Assembly (NCBI GenBank): GCA_947378615.1
Contig: CANCKV010000247.1
Span: 1 to 5,827 of the forward strand
Direction: 5' to 3'
Source of the DNA: Chitinophagaceae bacterium
Lineage (GTDB): Bacteria > Bacteroidota > Bacteroidia > Chitinophagales > Chitinophagaceae
Length of the DNA stretch: 5,827 nucleotides
Positions within the stretch are counted from its first letter, which is position 1, and each line of letters begins with the position of its first letter. Of the stretch, positions 5,818 to 5,827 are shown piece by piece. Both the position numbers and the translations under genes were made by a program. Below the pieces are notes generated by a model. That model saw only the letters and a list, made by a program, of their open reading frames with translations, made no database searches and was not told the origin of the DNA.

Positions 5818-5827
5818 TGAGCTTTAT

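Larger units (their letters stand above)
5397..5827. other. AT-rich right flank upstream of the giant gene, no gene seen
   Basis: This 431-base stretch has stops in all frames. The longest start-to-stop frame I noticed is 21 codons on the + strand (5485-5550), too short to support. At the right edge a minus-strand gene could end in the last 5 or 14 codons before stops near 5810 and 5783, but nothing identifies it. The stretch holds the start region of the giant gene, an imperfect hairpin at 5474-5500 and short repeats at 5723-5817. Confidence 0.6.

Overview
The window carries one gene. A single 1688-codon reading frame on the minus strand (330-5396) fills 87% of it, and AT-rich DNA flanks it on both sides. 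The protein has a Sec-type signal peptide, a long row of beta-rich modules and a C-terminal tail of the type IX secretion system (T9SS, type A sorting domain). That architecture, the A/T-rich start region without a Shine-Dalgarno sequence and the low GC content point to a free-living member of the Bacteroidota, most likely near Chitinophagaceae/Sphingobacteriia. The genus cannot be read from this sequence.

Layout, in the gene's own direction (right to left on the + strand): no gene is seen at 5397-5827; start codon at 5394-5396; signal peptide; a short unassigned N-terminal segment; one IPT/TIG domain; two copies of a Ser/Thr-rich 51-residue module; an Ig-like domain split by a six-bladed NHL beta-propeller; three Ig-like domains in a row; six tandem copies of the 51-residue module (153-bp DNA repeats); two Ig-like domains of the kind found near the C-terminus of Bacteroidota surface proteins; two more diverged 51-residue modules; an FnIII-like pre-sorting domain; the T9SS sorting domain; stop codon at 330-332. 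A perfect 14-bp hairpin follows 15 bases after the stop. Further left, a second hairpin with a run of six T reads as a terminator on the + strand, presumably for a gene ending outside the window.

The gene appears to stand alone, with no partner in the window. The protein should cross the inner membrane by Sec and the outer membrane by T9SS, then be released or attached to the surface. No catalytic motif is visible. An adhesin or binding-scaffold role is inferred from architecture only. The points most worth a second look are the propeller nested in an Ig-like domain, the matching aromatic-rich loop insertions in propeller blades 3 and 5, and a D-S-[A/V/L] motif in all ten 51-residue modules that fits the known Bacteroidota O-glycosylation consensus. 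I found no defence system, mobile element, CRISPR array, tRNA or rRNA.
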